40,011 nt of DNA. Source: Flavobacteriaceae bacterium (GTDB lineage Bacteria; Bacteroidota; Bacteroidia; Flavobacteriales; Flavobacteriaceae). The position numbers and the translations under genes are program-made. The stretch covers positions 1-40,011 of the forward strand of contig JAAZZF010000044.1 of NCBI GenBank assembly GCA_014239275.1. The letters are read 5' to 3'. The notes below the pieces were generated by a model, which was given only the letters and a program-made list of their open reading frames with translations, was not told where the DNA came from and made no database searches. Positions 6,990-16,141 of this stretch are shown here, one piece after another; position 1 is the stretch's first letter; each line of letters opens with the position of its first letter.

Positions 6990-9026
6990 ATGAAAAAAAC
7001 AATTTTAACTCTATTTTTTTCTTGTTTTATTTTAACATTATATTCTCAAAACAAGACAATAATTTCTGATCTTGACGGACTTACATTAAACATAGGTGAA
7101 ACATTTACTCCAAACACATATGTTTCTAATTCTGACGGATTGAAATCCAATTGCAGTAATATTATTTATTATAACAAGAAGGGTGTGTTTTCTTCTGCTA
7201 CTTCGATTTCAGTTGATACTGAAAATGGATCTATAAAAGCAAATGATCCCGGAACACACGAAGTTGTTGCAATTTGTATTGGAGAAGGAGGAAAAAGACA
7301 TAGTAGAACGTTTGAAGTATTCGTTAATTATCCAAAAATCAAAAAGGTAACATTAAAACTTGATGATAATTCAACTTATATTGGTAATTATATTCCCCTT
7401 ATTTATGAGATTACAGATGAACTAAATGTTACAAGAACTATAGATTATTGGAGTACTGATATTGCTTCTAAATATTTTTCAAAAGTTAGTTTTTCAATAA
7501 AGGCATTAAACGATAAAATAAATATTGATAATTCAAATAATATTTTGGCTGTTAAAAATGGGATATCTACTATTGAAGCTGATTTTGACGGAATTAAAGG
7601 AAGTATTAATGTTAATGTATTAAAAAATCCAACATCCAAAATAGAATTAGTTTCAAATAATGAAAATGCAAAAACTGGAGATGTGATTCAATTTAAAGCG
7701 CTAGCCTATGATAAAAAAGGAAAAGTTATAGAAAATATACCTGTTGAGTTTTCTTTTACTGGAAAATCATTTGATAAAAGTAATACTGCATCTGGTTTAA
7801 TTTTACAAGATGGTAGGTTTGTTGGTGATGTTGCAGGAAAATATGTTGTATCTGCAAGAATTGGTAATATTTCAGCATCAAAAGTTGTGAATATTTTTAA
7901 GAGAAATGTTAAAAGAGAGATGAATACAGTAGGTACAGGATTAGTTAATGATAAGCATACATCAGATTTTTGGGTTTTTGAAGGTGTTGATGGAAATGAT
8001 TATGCAGTAACAGGTACATGGGGAGCTGATGGTACATCTTATTTTTGGGACGTTACAGAGCCTTCAAATATAAAAAAGATTGATAGTGTTCAAGTTGATG
8101 CACGAACTGTAAATGATGTAAAAGTTTCATCTGATGGAAAAATTTGTGTAATAAGTAGAGAGGGTGCTTCAAACAGAAAAAATGGAATAATAATAATCGA
8201 TGTTTCAAACCCGTATGATGTAAGCATAATATCCGAGTATACTAAAAACTTAACCGGTGGAGTTCATAATATATTTATCTATCAGAATCATGTTTATGCA
8301 TTAAGTAATGGTGAAAGATATTATATAATTAACATAGAAGACCCAAAGAATCCATATGAGGTTGGTATGTTTGAAATTGGAAAGGAAGGTCAATCTATTC
8401 ATGATGTTTGGATTGAAAATGGAATAGCTTATTCATCTAATTGGAGAGATGGTGTTTATTTAGTTGATGTTGGGGGTGGAAGTGTAGGCGGCTCTCCCTC
8501 AAATCCAGTCGCTTTTGGAAATTACAGTTATGATAGTGGAGCTCATCATGCAACCTATCCATTCAAAAGTAAATCAACAGGAAAATTTTACACAGTTCTT
8601 GGGGATGAAATTTTCCCAAAAGGCGTTAATGCAAGTGGGCCCAGTGAAACTGCCGGATTCTTACATTTTGTTGACTTTACCGATTTAAATAATCCTAAGG
8701 AAGTTGCAAGATATGAAGTCCCTAGTCACGGATCACATAATTATTGGATTGAAGATGATGTACTTTATGTGGCTATGTATACTGGCGGTGTTAGGGTGGT
8801 TGATATAAGTGGAGACTTACTAGGTGACCTATATAAACAAGATAGAGAAATTGGCTATATATTACCAAGTAGTCCCAATGGCTATATTCCTAACGATACA
8901 ATGGTTTGGGGTGCACAATTATATAAAGGTCATGTTTTTTATTCCGATTTTAATACTGGAATAGGAGCTGCAAAAGTTGACTCAATTAAACCAGATAATT
9001 CAAAAGCTAATAAACATTTAGATTAA
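6990..9026 (+). CDS. Secreted LVIVD-repeat beta-propeller with N-terminal Ig-like domains
   Basis: Exported protein of 678 residues with signal peptide MKKTILTLFFSCFILTLYSQ. Residues of roughly 25-305 resemble two or three Ig-like (Big_2-type) beta-sandwiches. From about 320 to 660 there is a beta-propeller with LVIVD-type strands (GIIIIDVSNPYDV, YYIINIEDPKNPYEV, GVYLVDVGGGS, GVRVVDISGD). Histidines recur at equivalent blade positions (GGVHNIF, QSIHDVW, GAHHATYP, HGSHNYW), which may reflect metal binding or only the repeat. There is no recognised sorting domain, so periplasmic or outer-surface location is open. Its stop overlaps the next start (TAATG), implying translational coupling to a second propeller protein. 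Biochemical role unknown. Confidence 0.82.
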   Translation: MKKTILTLFFSCFILTLYSQNKTIISDLDGLTLNIGETFTPNTYVSNSDGLKSNCSNIIYYNKKGVFSSATSISVDTENGSIKANDPGTHEVVAICIGEGGKRHSRTFEVFVNYPKIKKVTLKLDDNSTYIGNYIPLIYEITDELNVTRTIDYWSTDIASKYFSKVSFSIKALNDKINIDNSNNILAVKNGISTIEADFDGIKGSINVNVLKNPTSKIELVSNNENAKTGDVIQFKALAYDKKGKVIENIPVEFSFTGKSFDKSNTASGLILQDGRFVGDVAGKYVVSARIGNISASKVVNIFKRNVKREMNTVGTGLVNDKHTSDFWVFEGVDGNDYAVTGTWGADGTSYFWDVTEPSNIKKIDSVQVDARTVNDVKVSSDGKICVISREGASNRKNGIIIIDVSNPYDVSIISEYTKNLTGGVHNIFIYQNHVYALSNGERYYIINIEDPKNPYEVGMFEIGKEGQSIHDVWIENGIAYSSNWRDGVYLVDVGGGSVGGSPSNPVAFGNYSYDSGAHHATYPFKSKSTGKFYTVLGDEIFPKGVNASGPSETAGFLHFVDFTDLNNPKEVARYEVPSHGSHNYWIEDDVLYVAMYTGGVRVVDISGDLLGDLYKQDREIGYILPSSPNGYIPNDTMVWGAQLYKGHVFYSDFNTGIGAAKVDSIKPDNSKANKHLD

Positions 9027-10129
9027 TGAGATTTTTTCTGGTTGTTATTTTTTTTTGTATTCAAATCCAGGCTCAAGACTATTATGTATATGTTGCAGCT
9101 GAGTCTGATGACACTGTTTCATTAATAAAATTTAATGAAACTGAAACCAAAGAAGTTGATCGATTCGAAGTTGGTTATTTGCCAACAGAAATTGAAGGTC
9201 CACATGGTATAACTGTTGACCCTAATGGTAAATTTTGGTACCTATCCCTTGCTCATGGAAATCCTTTTGGGAAACTCATTAAATATTCAACTAAAAATAA
9301 TAAACCTATAGATCAAACTACATTGGGATTATTTCCAGCATCAATGCAAATATCGTCTGTAACTGGATTATTATACTGTGTAAACTTCAACCTTCATGGG
9401 GATATGAAACCTAGTAGTGTATCCGTGGTTGATCCAGAAACAATGACTGAAATCAAACGTATTAAAATTGGAACAATGCCTCATGGATCTAGATTATCAT
9501 ATGATGGTTTAAAACAATATTCTGTTTCCATGATGTCATCAGAACTCTATGAAATAGATGCAATTAGTTTAAAAGTTTCCAGAAAATTGAGTTTAGATAA
9601 TAAAATGAGTATGGATGCATCTATGAATAAGAAAATGAAGATGGATGAATCTATGAAAAAGAAGATGAAAATGAATGAAATGAGTCACTCTAAAGTTAAG
9701 CCTACATGGGTTATTCCCCACCCATCAAAAAACATTGCTTATGTCGCAGGAAATGGTTCGAATGAGATAATTGAAGTTGATTTGAAAAACTGGAAAATTA
9801 CAAATCGTATTTCTACTGGCAAAGGACCTTACAATGTTGAAATTTCACCTGATGGAAAATTTCTTGTTGCTACTTTGAAAAGTGAAGGAACCACTGCAAT
9901 TTGGGATTTAAAAAATGATTTTAAATCTAAAATAATTAAAAATACTACCAGCGTTACACATGGAATTGCCATTTCAAGTGATAGTAAATATGCTTTTGTT
10001 TCAGTTGAGGGTATTGGTGGTGAACCAGGTGTTGTAGATGTAATAAGTCTTAAAAAATTAGAAAAAATTTCTTCAGTTAATATTGGTAAGCAAGCGGGAG
10101 GAATTGCTTTTTGGAAAATTGAAAATTAA
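9026..10129 (+). CDS. Secreted YncE-like beta-propeller with a Met-rich insertion
   Basis: Exported protein of 367 residues (signal peptide of about 16 residues ending QIQAQ). It has YVTN/YncE-type propeller blades: YVAAESDDTVSLI, GPHGITVDPNGKFWYLS, MPHGSRLSYDG, AYVAGNGSNEIIEVD, GPYNVEISPDGKFLVAT and THGIAISSDSKYAFVS. Between blades, residues of about 192-222 form a Met/Lys/Asp-rich insertion made of a tandem decapeptide repeat, which resembles methionine-rich copper-binding segments. PHG/THG histidines recur in the blades. The start overlaps the upstream stop by one base, and a DUF4920 gene follows 14 bases downstream, so the three form one operon. A periplasmic metal-related role is an inference. 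Confidence 0.82.
   Translation: MRFFLVVIFFCIQIQAQDYYVYVAAESDDTVSLIKFNETETKEVDRFEVGYLPTEIEGPHGITVDPNGKFWYLSLAHGNPFGKLIKYSTKNNKPIDQTTLGLFPASMQISSVTGLLYCVNFNLHGDMKPSSVSVVDPETMTEIKRIKIGTMPHGSRLSYDGLKQYSVSMMSSELYEIDAISLKVSRKLSLDNKMSMDASMNKKMKMDESMKKKMKMNEMSHSKVKPTWVIPHPSKNIAYVAGNGSNEIIEVDLKNWKITNRISTGKGPYNVEISPDGKFLVATLKSEGTTAIWDLKNDFKSKIIKNTTSVTHGIAISSDSKYAFVSVEGIGGEPGVVDVISLKKLEKISSVNIGKQAGGIAFWKIEN
9611..9694 (+). repeat. 30-base coding tandem repeat (Met-rich decapeptide)
   Basis: Two 30-base copies (9611-9640, 9641-9670) and a partial third encode MDASMNKKMK, MDESMKKKMK and MNEMSHSK at residues 196-223 of the YncE-like protein. Counting the flanking KMSM, nine methionines fall within about 29 residues. 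Copies differ by a few bases, so the duplication is recent or under selection for its composition. Confidence 0.85.
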
Positions 10130-10143
10130 TTAACTTTATAGTT

Positions 10144-10599
10144 ATGAAAAAACTAATTCTACTATTACTATTTATTCCAATTGTTTCTTTTGGGCAAGAC
10201 GAAAGCACCTTAAATTATTATGGTAAAAAAATTGACTTAGTTGGAATAGAAAACTATAAAGAAGACAAGTTTAGTTTATTAAATAATTCTGAAAAAAATA
10301 TAAAAATTCAAGGTGAGATTCTTTCAGCTTGTCCTATGAAAGGGTGTTGGATGAAAATTGAGGTCGAAAATGACACAGTACTTGTTAGGTTTAAAGATTA
10401 TGGATTCTTTGTTCCTAAAACAGGATCTGAAGGCAAATCAACAATTGTTAATGGTAAAATTTCTGTAGATACAATTAGTGTAAAACAGTTAAAACACTAC
10501 GCTGAAGATGCTGGAAAATCTAAATATGAAATTTCTTTAATAAACAAACCAGAAATTACTCTTTCATTTCTAGCAGATGGTGTAATAATTAAAGATTAA
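10144..10599 (+). CDS. Secreted DUF4920 family protein
   Basis: Protein of 151 residues with signal peptide MKKLILLLLFIPIVSFGQ. The motif CPMKGCWMKIE (about residues 62-72) is the hallmark of DUF4920: two cysteines and two methionines in nine residues, followed by VLVRFKDYGFFVPK. The fold is probably a small OB-like beta-barrel. Function of the family is not established to my knowledge; the Cys/Met cluster suggests metal or redox chemistry. It is the third gene of the propeller operon and ends 4 bases from the convergent lipoprotein gene. Confidence 0.82.
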   Translation: MKKLILLLLFIPIVSFGQDESTLNYYGKKIDLVGIENYKEDKFSLLNNSEKNIKIQGEILSACPMKGCWMKIEVENDTVLVRFKDYGFFVPKTGSEGKSTIVNGKISVDTISVKQLKHYAEDAGKSKYEISLINKPEITLSFLADGVIIKD

Positions 10600-10603
10600 G
10601 ATT

Positions 10604-11122
10604 TTACATTAAACCAAGTTGTGTATAAAAGTCTAGAAGATCAAAATAATCTTGTTCAGATGCTATTTTTCCATTTTTCATTTTAACTAGGGTAGTTCCA
10701 GAAACATCTACTTTTTTTCCAGTTGGAAGAACACCAAAAAAATCGCCATCGTGAGTGCCTTTAAAATTCCAATGCTTTACGATTTTATCCCCCTGTCCAA
10801 ATATATCAACAATTGTAAACTCAGCATCTGAGAACCCTATTACATAATTGCTGTAATAAGTTTTAAAATTTTCTAATCCTGTCAAATCTCCTTCTGAAGT
10901 TCCTAATACTACAACATCTTTGTCAAAATAATCTTCATTAATTAAATCTATTTGTCTACCATTAATAACCTTATCCCAAACGGATTCATACATAGTTATA
11001 TTTTCTTCTAATGTTGTTTGAGCTTTCTCTAATTCTAGATGTTTTTCACTAACGGTATTACAACTTGTAATTGTAAATAGCATAACCAACATTAACGTTA
11101 AAAGGTTTTTATTTTTTTTCAT
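10604..11122 (-). CDS. SnoaL-like (ester cyclase-type) lipoprotein
   Basis: Lipoprotein of 172 residues. The signal peptide MKKNKNLLTLMLVMLFTITSC places the lipidated cysteine at residue 21. The mature part has SnoaL-like features: VWDKVINGRQIDLINEDYFD, then HWNFKGTHDGDFFGVLPTGK and a C-terminal VKMKNGKIASEQDYFD. Asp and His residues in the central strands could line a pocket, as in SnoaL cyclases. It belongs to the same fold class as the lipoprotein at 6238 but is clearly diverged. It is transcribed alone, divergent from the phosphatase gene. Substrate unknown. Confidence 0.8.
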   Translation of the reverse strand: MKKNKNLLTLMLVMLFTITSCNTVSEKHLELEKAQTTLEENITMYESVWDKVINGRQIDLINEDYFDKDVVVLGTSEGDLTGLENFKTYYSNYVIGFSDAEFTIVDIFGQGDKIVKHWNFKGTHDGDFFGVLPTGKKVDVSGTTLVKMKNGKIASEQDYFDLLDFYTQLGLM

Positions 11123-11210
11123 AATCTTTAATGTTAATTTAATATTATTTAAAAGTAAAAAATTAATTTCAAAGGAAAGGAATAATCAATACATTTATAT
11201 AATAATTAAA

Positions 11211-12284
11211 ATGAAAATGAAAATGAACAAGTTTTATATAAAATTTAATCTGTCATTAATCTTTTTTTTAAATACAATTTTTGTTTGTTCACAAGACTCT
11301 CCAAATATTATTTTTCTAATTGGAGATGGTATGGGGCTTACTCAAATAAGCGCAGGAATGTATGCTAATGGAAATTCTACTGCTTTGGAAGAGTTTGAAT
11401 ATATAGGGTTATCTAAAACTACTTCTTCCAATAGTTTTGTAACTGATTCAGCTGCTAGTGGAACTGCTATGTCTACAGGTGAAAAAACTCTAAATAAGGT
11501 ACTTGGAATTAATTCTATAAATGTTACTTTAAAATCTATTTTAGAAATTTGTCAAGATGAAGGATATAAGACAGCATTATTAGCAACTTCTAGTATTGTT
11601 CATGCTACACCTGCATCATTTTATGCTAAAGTTATTTCTAGATATGAATATGAAGATATTGCTTTACAATTCAGCAAACATTCTGTAGATTTTTTTGTTG
11701 GCGGTGGTAGAAATTATTTTTACAAAAGAACCGATGGAAAAAATCTAATTAAAGAAATGGATTCATATACTTTTGTTAAATCTATGGAAGAATATAATAA
11801 GAGTAAAGCTTCAAAAATTGGATTTTTTACATATGATTTAGAACCACCATCGATTCTTGAAAATAGAAAATTTCCATTAGATCAATTGACCAAAATTACT
11901 CTAAGTAAATTAAATTCTTCAAATGCTCCATTTTTTATAATGATTGAAGGTTCACAAATTGATTGGGGAGCACACGCCAATAATTTGAGTTATGTAACAA
12001 CTGAGTTTATTGAATTTAATTCTGCTATTCAAGCTGCATTAGATTTTGCAAAAAAAGATGGAAATACTTTAGTTGTAGTAACTGCAGATCATGAAACAGG
12101 AGGCTTAGCTTTATTGGGTGGAAAAATTTCTCAAAAAAAAGTTTATGGTAAATTTAATACCAAAGGACATTCCGCTACGATGGTTCCAGTTTTTAGCTAT
12201 GGTCCAAATTCAGAATCCTTCAAAGGAATTTATGAAAACACTGCGATTTTTAAAAAATTGGAAAATACTCTAGATATAAAATAA
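11211..12284 (+). CDS. Alkaline phosphatase (PhoA family), secreted
   Basis: Metal-dependent phosphomonoesterase of the alkaline phosphatase superfamily, 357 residues, exported for phosphate scavenging. IFLIGDGMG (residues 34-42) gives the first metal-binding Asp. VTDSAASGTAMSTG contains the nucleophile, expected at Ser80. TADHETGG supplies Asp and His ligands, and the C-terminal GHSATMVP gives the last His. Three in-frame ATGs lie at the start (11211, 11217, 11223); the third gives the most typical signal peptide (MNKFYIKF, then a hydrophobic core ending VCSQ). It is compact compared with E. coli PhoA. No Pho box could be recognised. Its end is 1 base from the convergent CotH-like gene. Confidence 0.9.
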   Translation: MKMKMNKFYIKFNLSLIFFLNTIFVCSQDSPNIIFLIGDGMGLTQISAGMYANGNSTALEEFEYIGLSKTTSSNSFVTDSAASGTAMSTGEKTLNKVLGINSINVTLKSILEICQDEGYKTALLATSSIVHATPASFYAKVISRYEYEDIALQFSKHSVDFFVGGGRNYFYKRTDGKNLIKEMDSYTFVKSMEEYNKSKASKIGFFTYDLEPPSILENRKFPLDQLTKITLSKLNSSNAPFFIMIEGSQIDWGAHANNLSYVTTEFIEFNSAIQAALDFAKKDGNTLVVVTADHETGGLALLGGKISQKKVYGKFNTKGHSATMVPVFSYGPNSESFKGIYENTAIFKKLENTLDIK

Positions 12285-12285
12285 A

Positions 12286-13305
12286 TTATTTAGTTCTAGC
12301 CTGCTTAAGAATCAATTTATCAAATTTACTGTCATCCTCAATTATTTTATAAAACTCAAGCATAAAAGAATACATGTTTTCAAACTCATCTTCATTATCA
12401 AATTGAGACTTAAAAGAATCGAGTAATGAAGTTATTTCATCTTTAGAATCTACAAATTGCTTTCTCACATTATTCATAAGCTCATTATCTCTTTTAAAAC
12501 CTCTAAACCTTCTTTCAGTAAGAGAACTAAGCTTTAAAGTTGGATTTCCAAAACCATAACTTGGATCAACCCATCCCGTCATATCAAAATCGTATGGTAA
12601 AGGGATAAAGGTTTTTGAGTCATATAATACTTTACCATTGTGTTGATAAGCTATTGAAAAATCTGTATTTCCAATTAAATATTGAAAAAATGCGTGCTGA
12701 ACTGACGATAAATCTTGCATTGCTAAAGGATGAACAAATTGCTCAACGACTTTTCCTCCAAATCTTTTTTCTAACTTACTATCATCTTCAATAAGAAATC
12801 CTTTAAGTGAAAAAGTTTTAACTTTTTTTCCTTTTGGTTCAGTAAATTCAATATTCACTCTTCTAGTTTTAAAATGATAAGGTGAAATCAATTCATAAAT
12901 TTTATAGGCTATATATTCTTTAAGAATATTATCATTTTTTTCATCCTCGATTCTACATGGAAGAACTAATTTAAGAGACTTATTACCATCAAAAATGGTA
13001 TTTTTATACTGACTTTTTTTAATTTTCATCTTTATAGGAGGAAAATAACATTTAGCTCTTCTAAAATTTCCTCTTGCTCTAAGAGAAACTGGTATAGTAT
13101 TCCATTTCTCCTTATAATAATAATTTAAATCCGTTTTAATAAAAGTAGAATCTGTAGTATTTTTCTTCATGTTTTTATTTGAATAATTTAGTTTAATCTC
13201 CATAGGGCTCTGATCAGCGTAAAGAAGATCAGAATCTAAAGATTTTTGAGAGTAGCTAAATAAATAAAGAAATAAGGATATAATTATAATAAATTGTTTT
13301 TTCAT
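12286..13305 (-). CDS. Secreted CotH kinase-like protein
   Basis: Protein of 339 residues with signal peptide MKKQFIIIISLFLYLFSYSQ. The pattern resembles CotH-type atypical protein kinases: LRARGNFRR (cf. the CotH RGRGNST region), ILKEYIAYKIYELI as the helix following the N-lobe, then QYLIGNTDFS with PLPYDFDMTGW, where the Asp residues match the metal-binding DxD of CotH. The similarity was judged by eye and is distant, so it could equally be called hypothetical. The C-terminal 80 residues look like a helical tail. It is monocistronic and divergent from the membrane protein gene at 13348. Confidence 0.55.
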   Translation of the reverse strand: MKKQFIIIISLFLYLFSYSQKSLDSDLLYADQSPMEIKLNYSNKNMKKNTTDSTFIKTDLNYYYKEKWNTIPVSLRARGNFRRAKCYFPPIKMKIKKSQYKNTIFDGNKSLKLVLPCRIEDEKNDNILKEYIAYKIYELISPYHFKTRRVNIEFTEPKGKKVKTFSLKGFLIEDDSKLEKRFGGKVVEQFVHPLAMQDLSSVQHAFFQYLIGNTDFSIAYQHNGKVLYDSKTFIPLPYDFDMTGWVDPSYGFGNPTLKLSSLTERRFRGFKRDNELMNNVRKQFVDSKDEITSLLDSFKSQFDNEDEFENMYSFMLEFYKIIEDDSKFDKLILKQARTK

Positions 13306-13347
13306 ATTTTAGATAAATTAATTGTTTAATTTAATAAATATTTTTCA

Positions 13348-14085
13348 ATGTCTAGATATTTAGTCATTTTAAATTCTCGAACTTTTTTTGCTATTTTAAT
13401 TTCTATAATAGTTCCCATTATAGCATATAGGTTTAACGTTTCATATAATGTTGATTTAACACTAATTAGTATTGCTATTATATTCCCTTTAGTATTTAAT
13501 ATAAGAGGAGCATTTAGAAGAAGAGAAAAAGCACTAGAACATTTAAGTCTTTATAGAGCTAGTTTAAAAACAGTAGAAAATATTATTTCAAGTTCAAAAT
13601 TGGAAATTGATGAGATTAATCAAGGAACTGAATTAATAAAAAAATCTAATGAAGGTTTAATTGATTTTTTAAGCAAAATAGAAAATGACACTACTAATCA
13701 TGATAACAATCTTAATGAACTATTTGAATTTATAAATTCTAAAAAAATTATTATTGGAAATGGAGTTTTACAGAAAGCACTTAGGTTTTTAAAAGACTCT
13801 ATTGATAGTGCAGATAACTTAGTTGCGATTCATAGACATAGAACTCCAATAAGTTTAAAAGCATATTGTTTAATGTTTGTATATATCTTTCCTCTAGTTT
13901 ATACTCCAACTATTATCTTTAAAATTGGAGCTGAAAATCCTCATTATCTTACTTACTTTATAGTTATTTTAAGTGAATTTATATTGATTTCGCTATATAA
14001 TATTCAAGATCAAATGGAATACCCTTTTGATAAAGAAGGTATCGATGATATTGATTTAGAAATATTTAAAATGACAAGGAAATAA
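13348..14085 (+). CDS. Integral membrane protein, possibly bestrophin-like
   Basis: Protein of 245 residues with a hydrophobic pair near the N-terminus (about 12-30 and 38-52), a long charged helical region (about 55-165, with EKALEHLSLYRASLKTVENI) and a second hydrophobic pair (about 172-190 and 200-217). The C-terminal NIQDQMEYPFDKEGIDDIDL recalls the acidic cluster after the last membrane helix of bestrophin-type channels, which supports an anion-channel-like guess but no more. No enzymatic motif is seen. It stands alone between two minus-strand genes. Confidence 0.6.
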   Translation: MSRYLVILNSRTFFAILISIIVPIIAYRFNVSYNVDLTLISIAIIFPLVFNIRGAFRRREKALEHLSLYRASLKTVENIISSSKLEIDEINQGTELIKKSNEGLIDFLSKIENDTTNHDNNLNELFEFINSKKIIIGNGVLQKALRFLKDSIDSADNLVAIHRHRTPISLKAYCLMFVYIFPLVYTPTIIFKIGAENPHYLTYFIVILSEFILISLYNIQDQMEYPFDKEGIDDIDLEIFKMTRK

Positions 14086-14106
14086 TTTTAGATTTCTTAA
14101 TTCTTT

Positions 14107-14910
14107 TTATAACTCTTTGATTTTTATATTTTTAAATTCTACTGGATGTCCTTCAGATTGTAATGAAATATAACCTTCTTTGATAGACTCCCCTATTCTA
14201 TTCAAAAAATTGCTAGGAACCTTATTTCCTCCAACTTTAATATTGGAATAAGTCAAAACTGTATCTGTTTCAACAATATGCTTAACAAGTTCATTAGAAT
14301 AAACCATAACTTCAACCTTAACCCAATTGTCATCATGATATGTCTTTGAATTAGATGAATTACAGTGTTTTTTAGCAAGTATTGAATCAATATCTACATC
14401 AGTACCAGGACTACAAATATTAGCAGTTGTTCTTTCACCTTCTCCTAAACCACCTAAGAGTTGAACTTCTGCACTAACTGGGAAATCTTGATCAATCAGC
14501 ATAGTACTAGGGTCCTGACAATGAAGCATTATTCCACTATTTTTTATAGACCAACCTGGAGCACCCTTCAAATGATTGCCACTAAATTTGTATTCAAGGC
14601 TTAAATGGTAATTACTGAATTTTTTGATAGTATAAAAAATATGTCCAAATTTTTCATCAAAAGAATCATAATTTTCATAAGAAACTTTTAAATTTCCATT
14701 TTCAACCTTAAATGTATTATTATAATTATCTCCAAATTCATGGCCTTTAATTTTCATGTTCCATCCTTCTAAATCTTTTCCATTAAATATTATTTCCCAT
14801 TCCTGTTTTTCATTATTATTTAATAAAATTTTTGCAATATAATTTCCTATAATTAAACCAATAAAGACAAAAAACAATATGTAAAAAATAAACCTTATAC
14901 GTTCTTTCAT
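14107..14910 (-). CDS. Membrane-anchored DUF1080 (3-keto-disaccharide hydrolase domain) protein
   Basis: Protein of 267 residues. The ATG at 14910 is preferred to a TTG at 14916. An N-terminal membrane anchor (IRFIFYILFFVFIGLIIGNY) is followed by a DUF1080 concanavalin-like domain with characteristic FNGKDLEGWNMK, NYHLSLEYKF, NSGIMLHCQ, SAEVQLLGG and GYISLQSEGHPVEFKNIKIK. Members of this domain include 3-keto-glucoside and 3-keto-disaccharide lyases/hydrolases; many are uncharacterised. It begins 7 bases after the upstream enoyl-reductase-like gene ends, so the two are probably co-transcribed, though their functions show no obvious link. Confidence 0.83.
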   Translation of the reverse strand: MKERIRFIFYILFFVFIGLIIGNYIAKILLNNNEKQEWEIIFNGKDLEGWNMKIKGHEFGDNYNNTFKVENGNLKVSYENYDSFDEKFGHIFYTIKKFSNYHLSLEYKFSGNHLKGAPGWSIKNSGIMLHCQDPSTMLIDQDFPVSAEVQLLGGLGEGERTTANICSPGTDVDIDSILAKKHCNSSNSKTYHDDNWVKVEVMVYSNELVKHIVETDTVLTYSNIKVGGNKVPSNFLNRIGESIKEGYISLQSEGHPVEFKNIKIKEL

Positions 14911-14917
14911 GTTCAAA

Positions 14918-16141
14918 TTATTTATTATTAAAATTAAAACTTAAACCTGCATTTTTTTCCAACCTATCTAAAAGAGCATCTCCCATTGCTGTCGATGGAG
15001 TTAAAACGCCGCTGGAATCTGGTAATTCATCTTTAGCTAAACAAACAGCAGATTCTGCAAGCATCTTTGCAGTAGAGCCATATCCTGGATCCATATCTCC
15101 AATGACCTTTGCAAAAGCTTTTGAACCATCTTCCAAAGTTATATAAAACCTCAAGTTATAAAATCCTGCTTCTCTATCCTTTTTATTTGGTCCTTCTCCA
15201 GGTTTTGGTAAAATAAAATCTATAAACTTTTTTAATATAGATCCTGGTTTAGCACTCATCAATAAAAAAACAGGAATAGCTAAAAAATATCCTTTGATTT
15301 TTCCCAAAATGCCTTTTCCACTTAAAGTGGCTTCATTATACATAAAATCCTTTCCATAAGAATAATTACTTAAAGCATTACTACGTCTAACAATTTTAGT
15401 GTTTATTGCCGCCATCATAAATGGTCCAATCCAACTATTTGAAGATTTATCGTAAATAATCTTTCGTAAATCTGATCTATCTAAACCATCTTGCTCTCCT
15501 ATTGGATTCAAGCCATAAGGATTAATTACTACTTTAAAGATTTCTTTATCCTTATTTGCTTCCTCATTTACTTTACTTAAACTCTCATAAGTTCCTCCAC
15601 TGATTCCACCTTTAGCTCCAGCTACACGCATTTCTATAAGTTTAGCTCTTTGATTCTTTGAAGCCCTTGTTTGTTTTTGGATATAATACACACCCATATC
15701 AGATGGAATGGAATCAAAACCACAAGAATTAACAATTTTTGTATTGTTATTTTTAGCTTCTTTATGATACTGATCAATCATTTTACGAATCCATTGTACT
15801 TCACCAGCTAAATCACAATAATGAGTTTTATTTTCCACACACGCAGCTACAAGTTTAGAGCCATATTTAGCATAAGGCCCAACAGTAGTACAAATTACTT
15901 TAGTTTTTTTAACCATTTCATTTAAACTTTGTGAATCGTTACTATCCGCTAAAATTAAAGGAACTGTACTATCAAGAATGTCTTTTCTAACTGAATTAAG
16001 TTTTAAAGAATTTCTTCCTGCAATAGCCCATTTTAAATTTTTATTAGAACCATATTTTTTAAATAAATATTCTGCAACTAATTTGCCTGTAAATCCAGAA
16101 GCTCCCCATACTATAATATCATAATCTCTTAATTGATTCAT
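14918..16141 (-). CDS. Saccharopine dehydrogenase-like / trans-acting enoyl reductase family protein
   Basis: Oxidoreductase of 407 residues with an N-terminal Rossmann motif (VWGASGFTGKLVAEYL, about 11-26) and segments VGPYAKYG, THYCDLAGEVQWIR and SCGFDSIPSDMG, characteristic of the saccharopine-dehydrogenase-like family that includes mycobacterial trans-acting enoyl reductase. A hydrophobic stretch near residue 285 (FLAIPVFLLMS) may be a membrane or lipid-contact segment. The related mycobacterial enzyme reduces a double bond in lipid biosynthesis; here the substrate is unknown. It is not the lysine-pathway enzyme, which is better matched by the gene at 16640. Confidence 0.82.
   Translation of the reverse strand: MNQLRDYDIIVWGASGFTGKLVAEYLFKKYGSNKNLKWAIAGRNSLKLNSVRKDILDSTVPLILADSNDSQSLNEMVKKTKVICTTVGPYAKYGSKLVAACVENKTHYCDLAGEVQWIRKMIDQYHKEAKNNNTKIVNSCGFDSIPSDMGVYYIQKQTRASKNQRAKLIEMRVAGAKGGISGGTYESLSKVNEEANKDKEIFKVVINPYGLNPIGEQDGLDRSDLRKIIYDKSSNSWIGPFMMAAINTKIVRRSNALSNYSYGKDFMYNEATLSGKGILGKIKGYFLAIPVFLLMSAKPGSILKKFIDFILPKPGEGPNKKDREAGFYNLRFYITLEDGSKAFAKVIGDMDPGYGSTAKMLAESAVCLAKDELPDSSGVLTPSTAMGDALLDRLEKNAGLSFNFNNK

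Noticed and set aside
14911-14916. TTG start for the DUF1080 protein
   Set aside because: ATG two codons later is the more likely start in a genome that mostly uses ATG.
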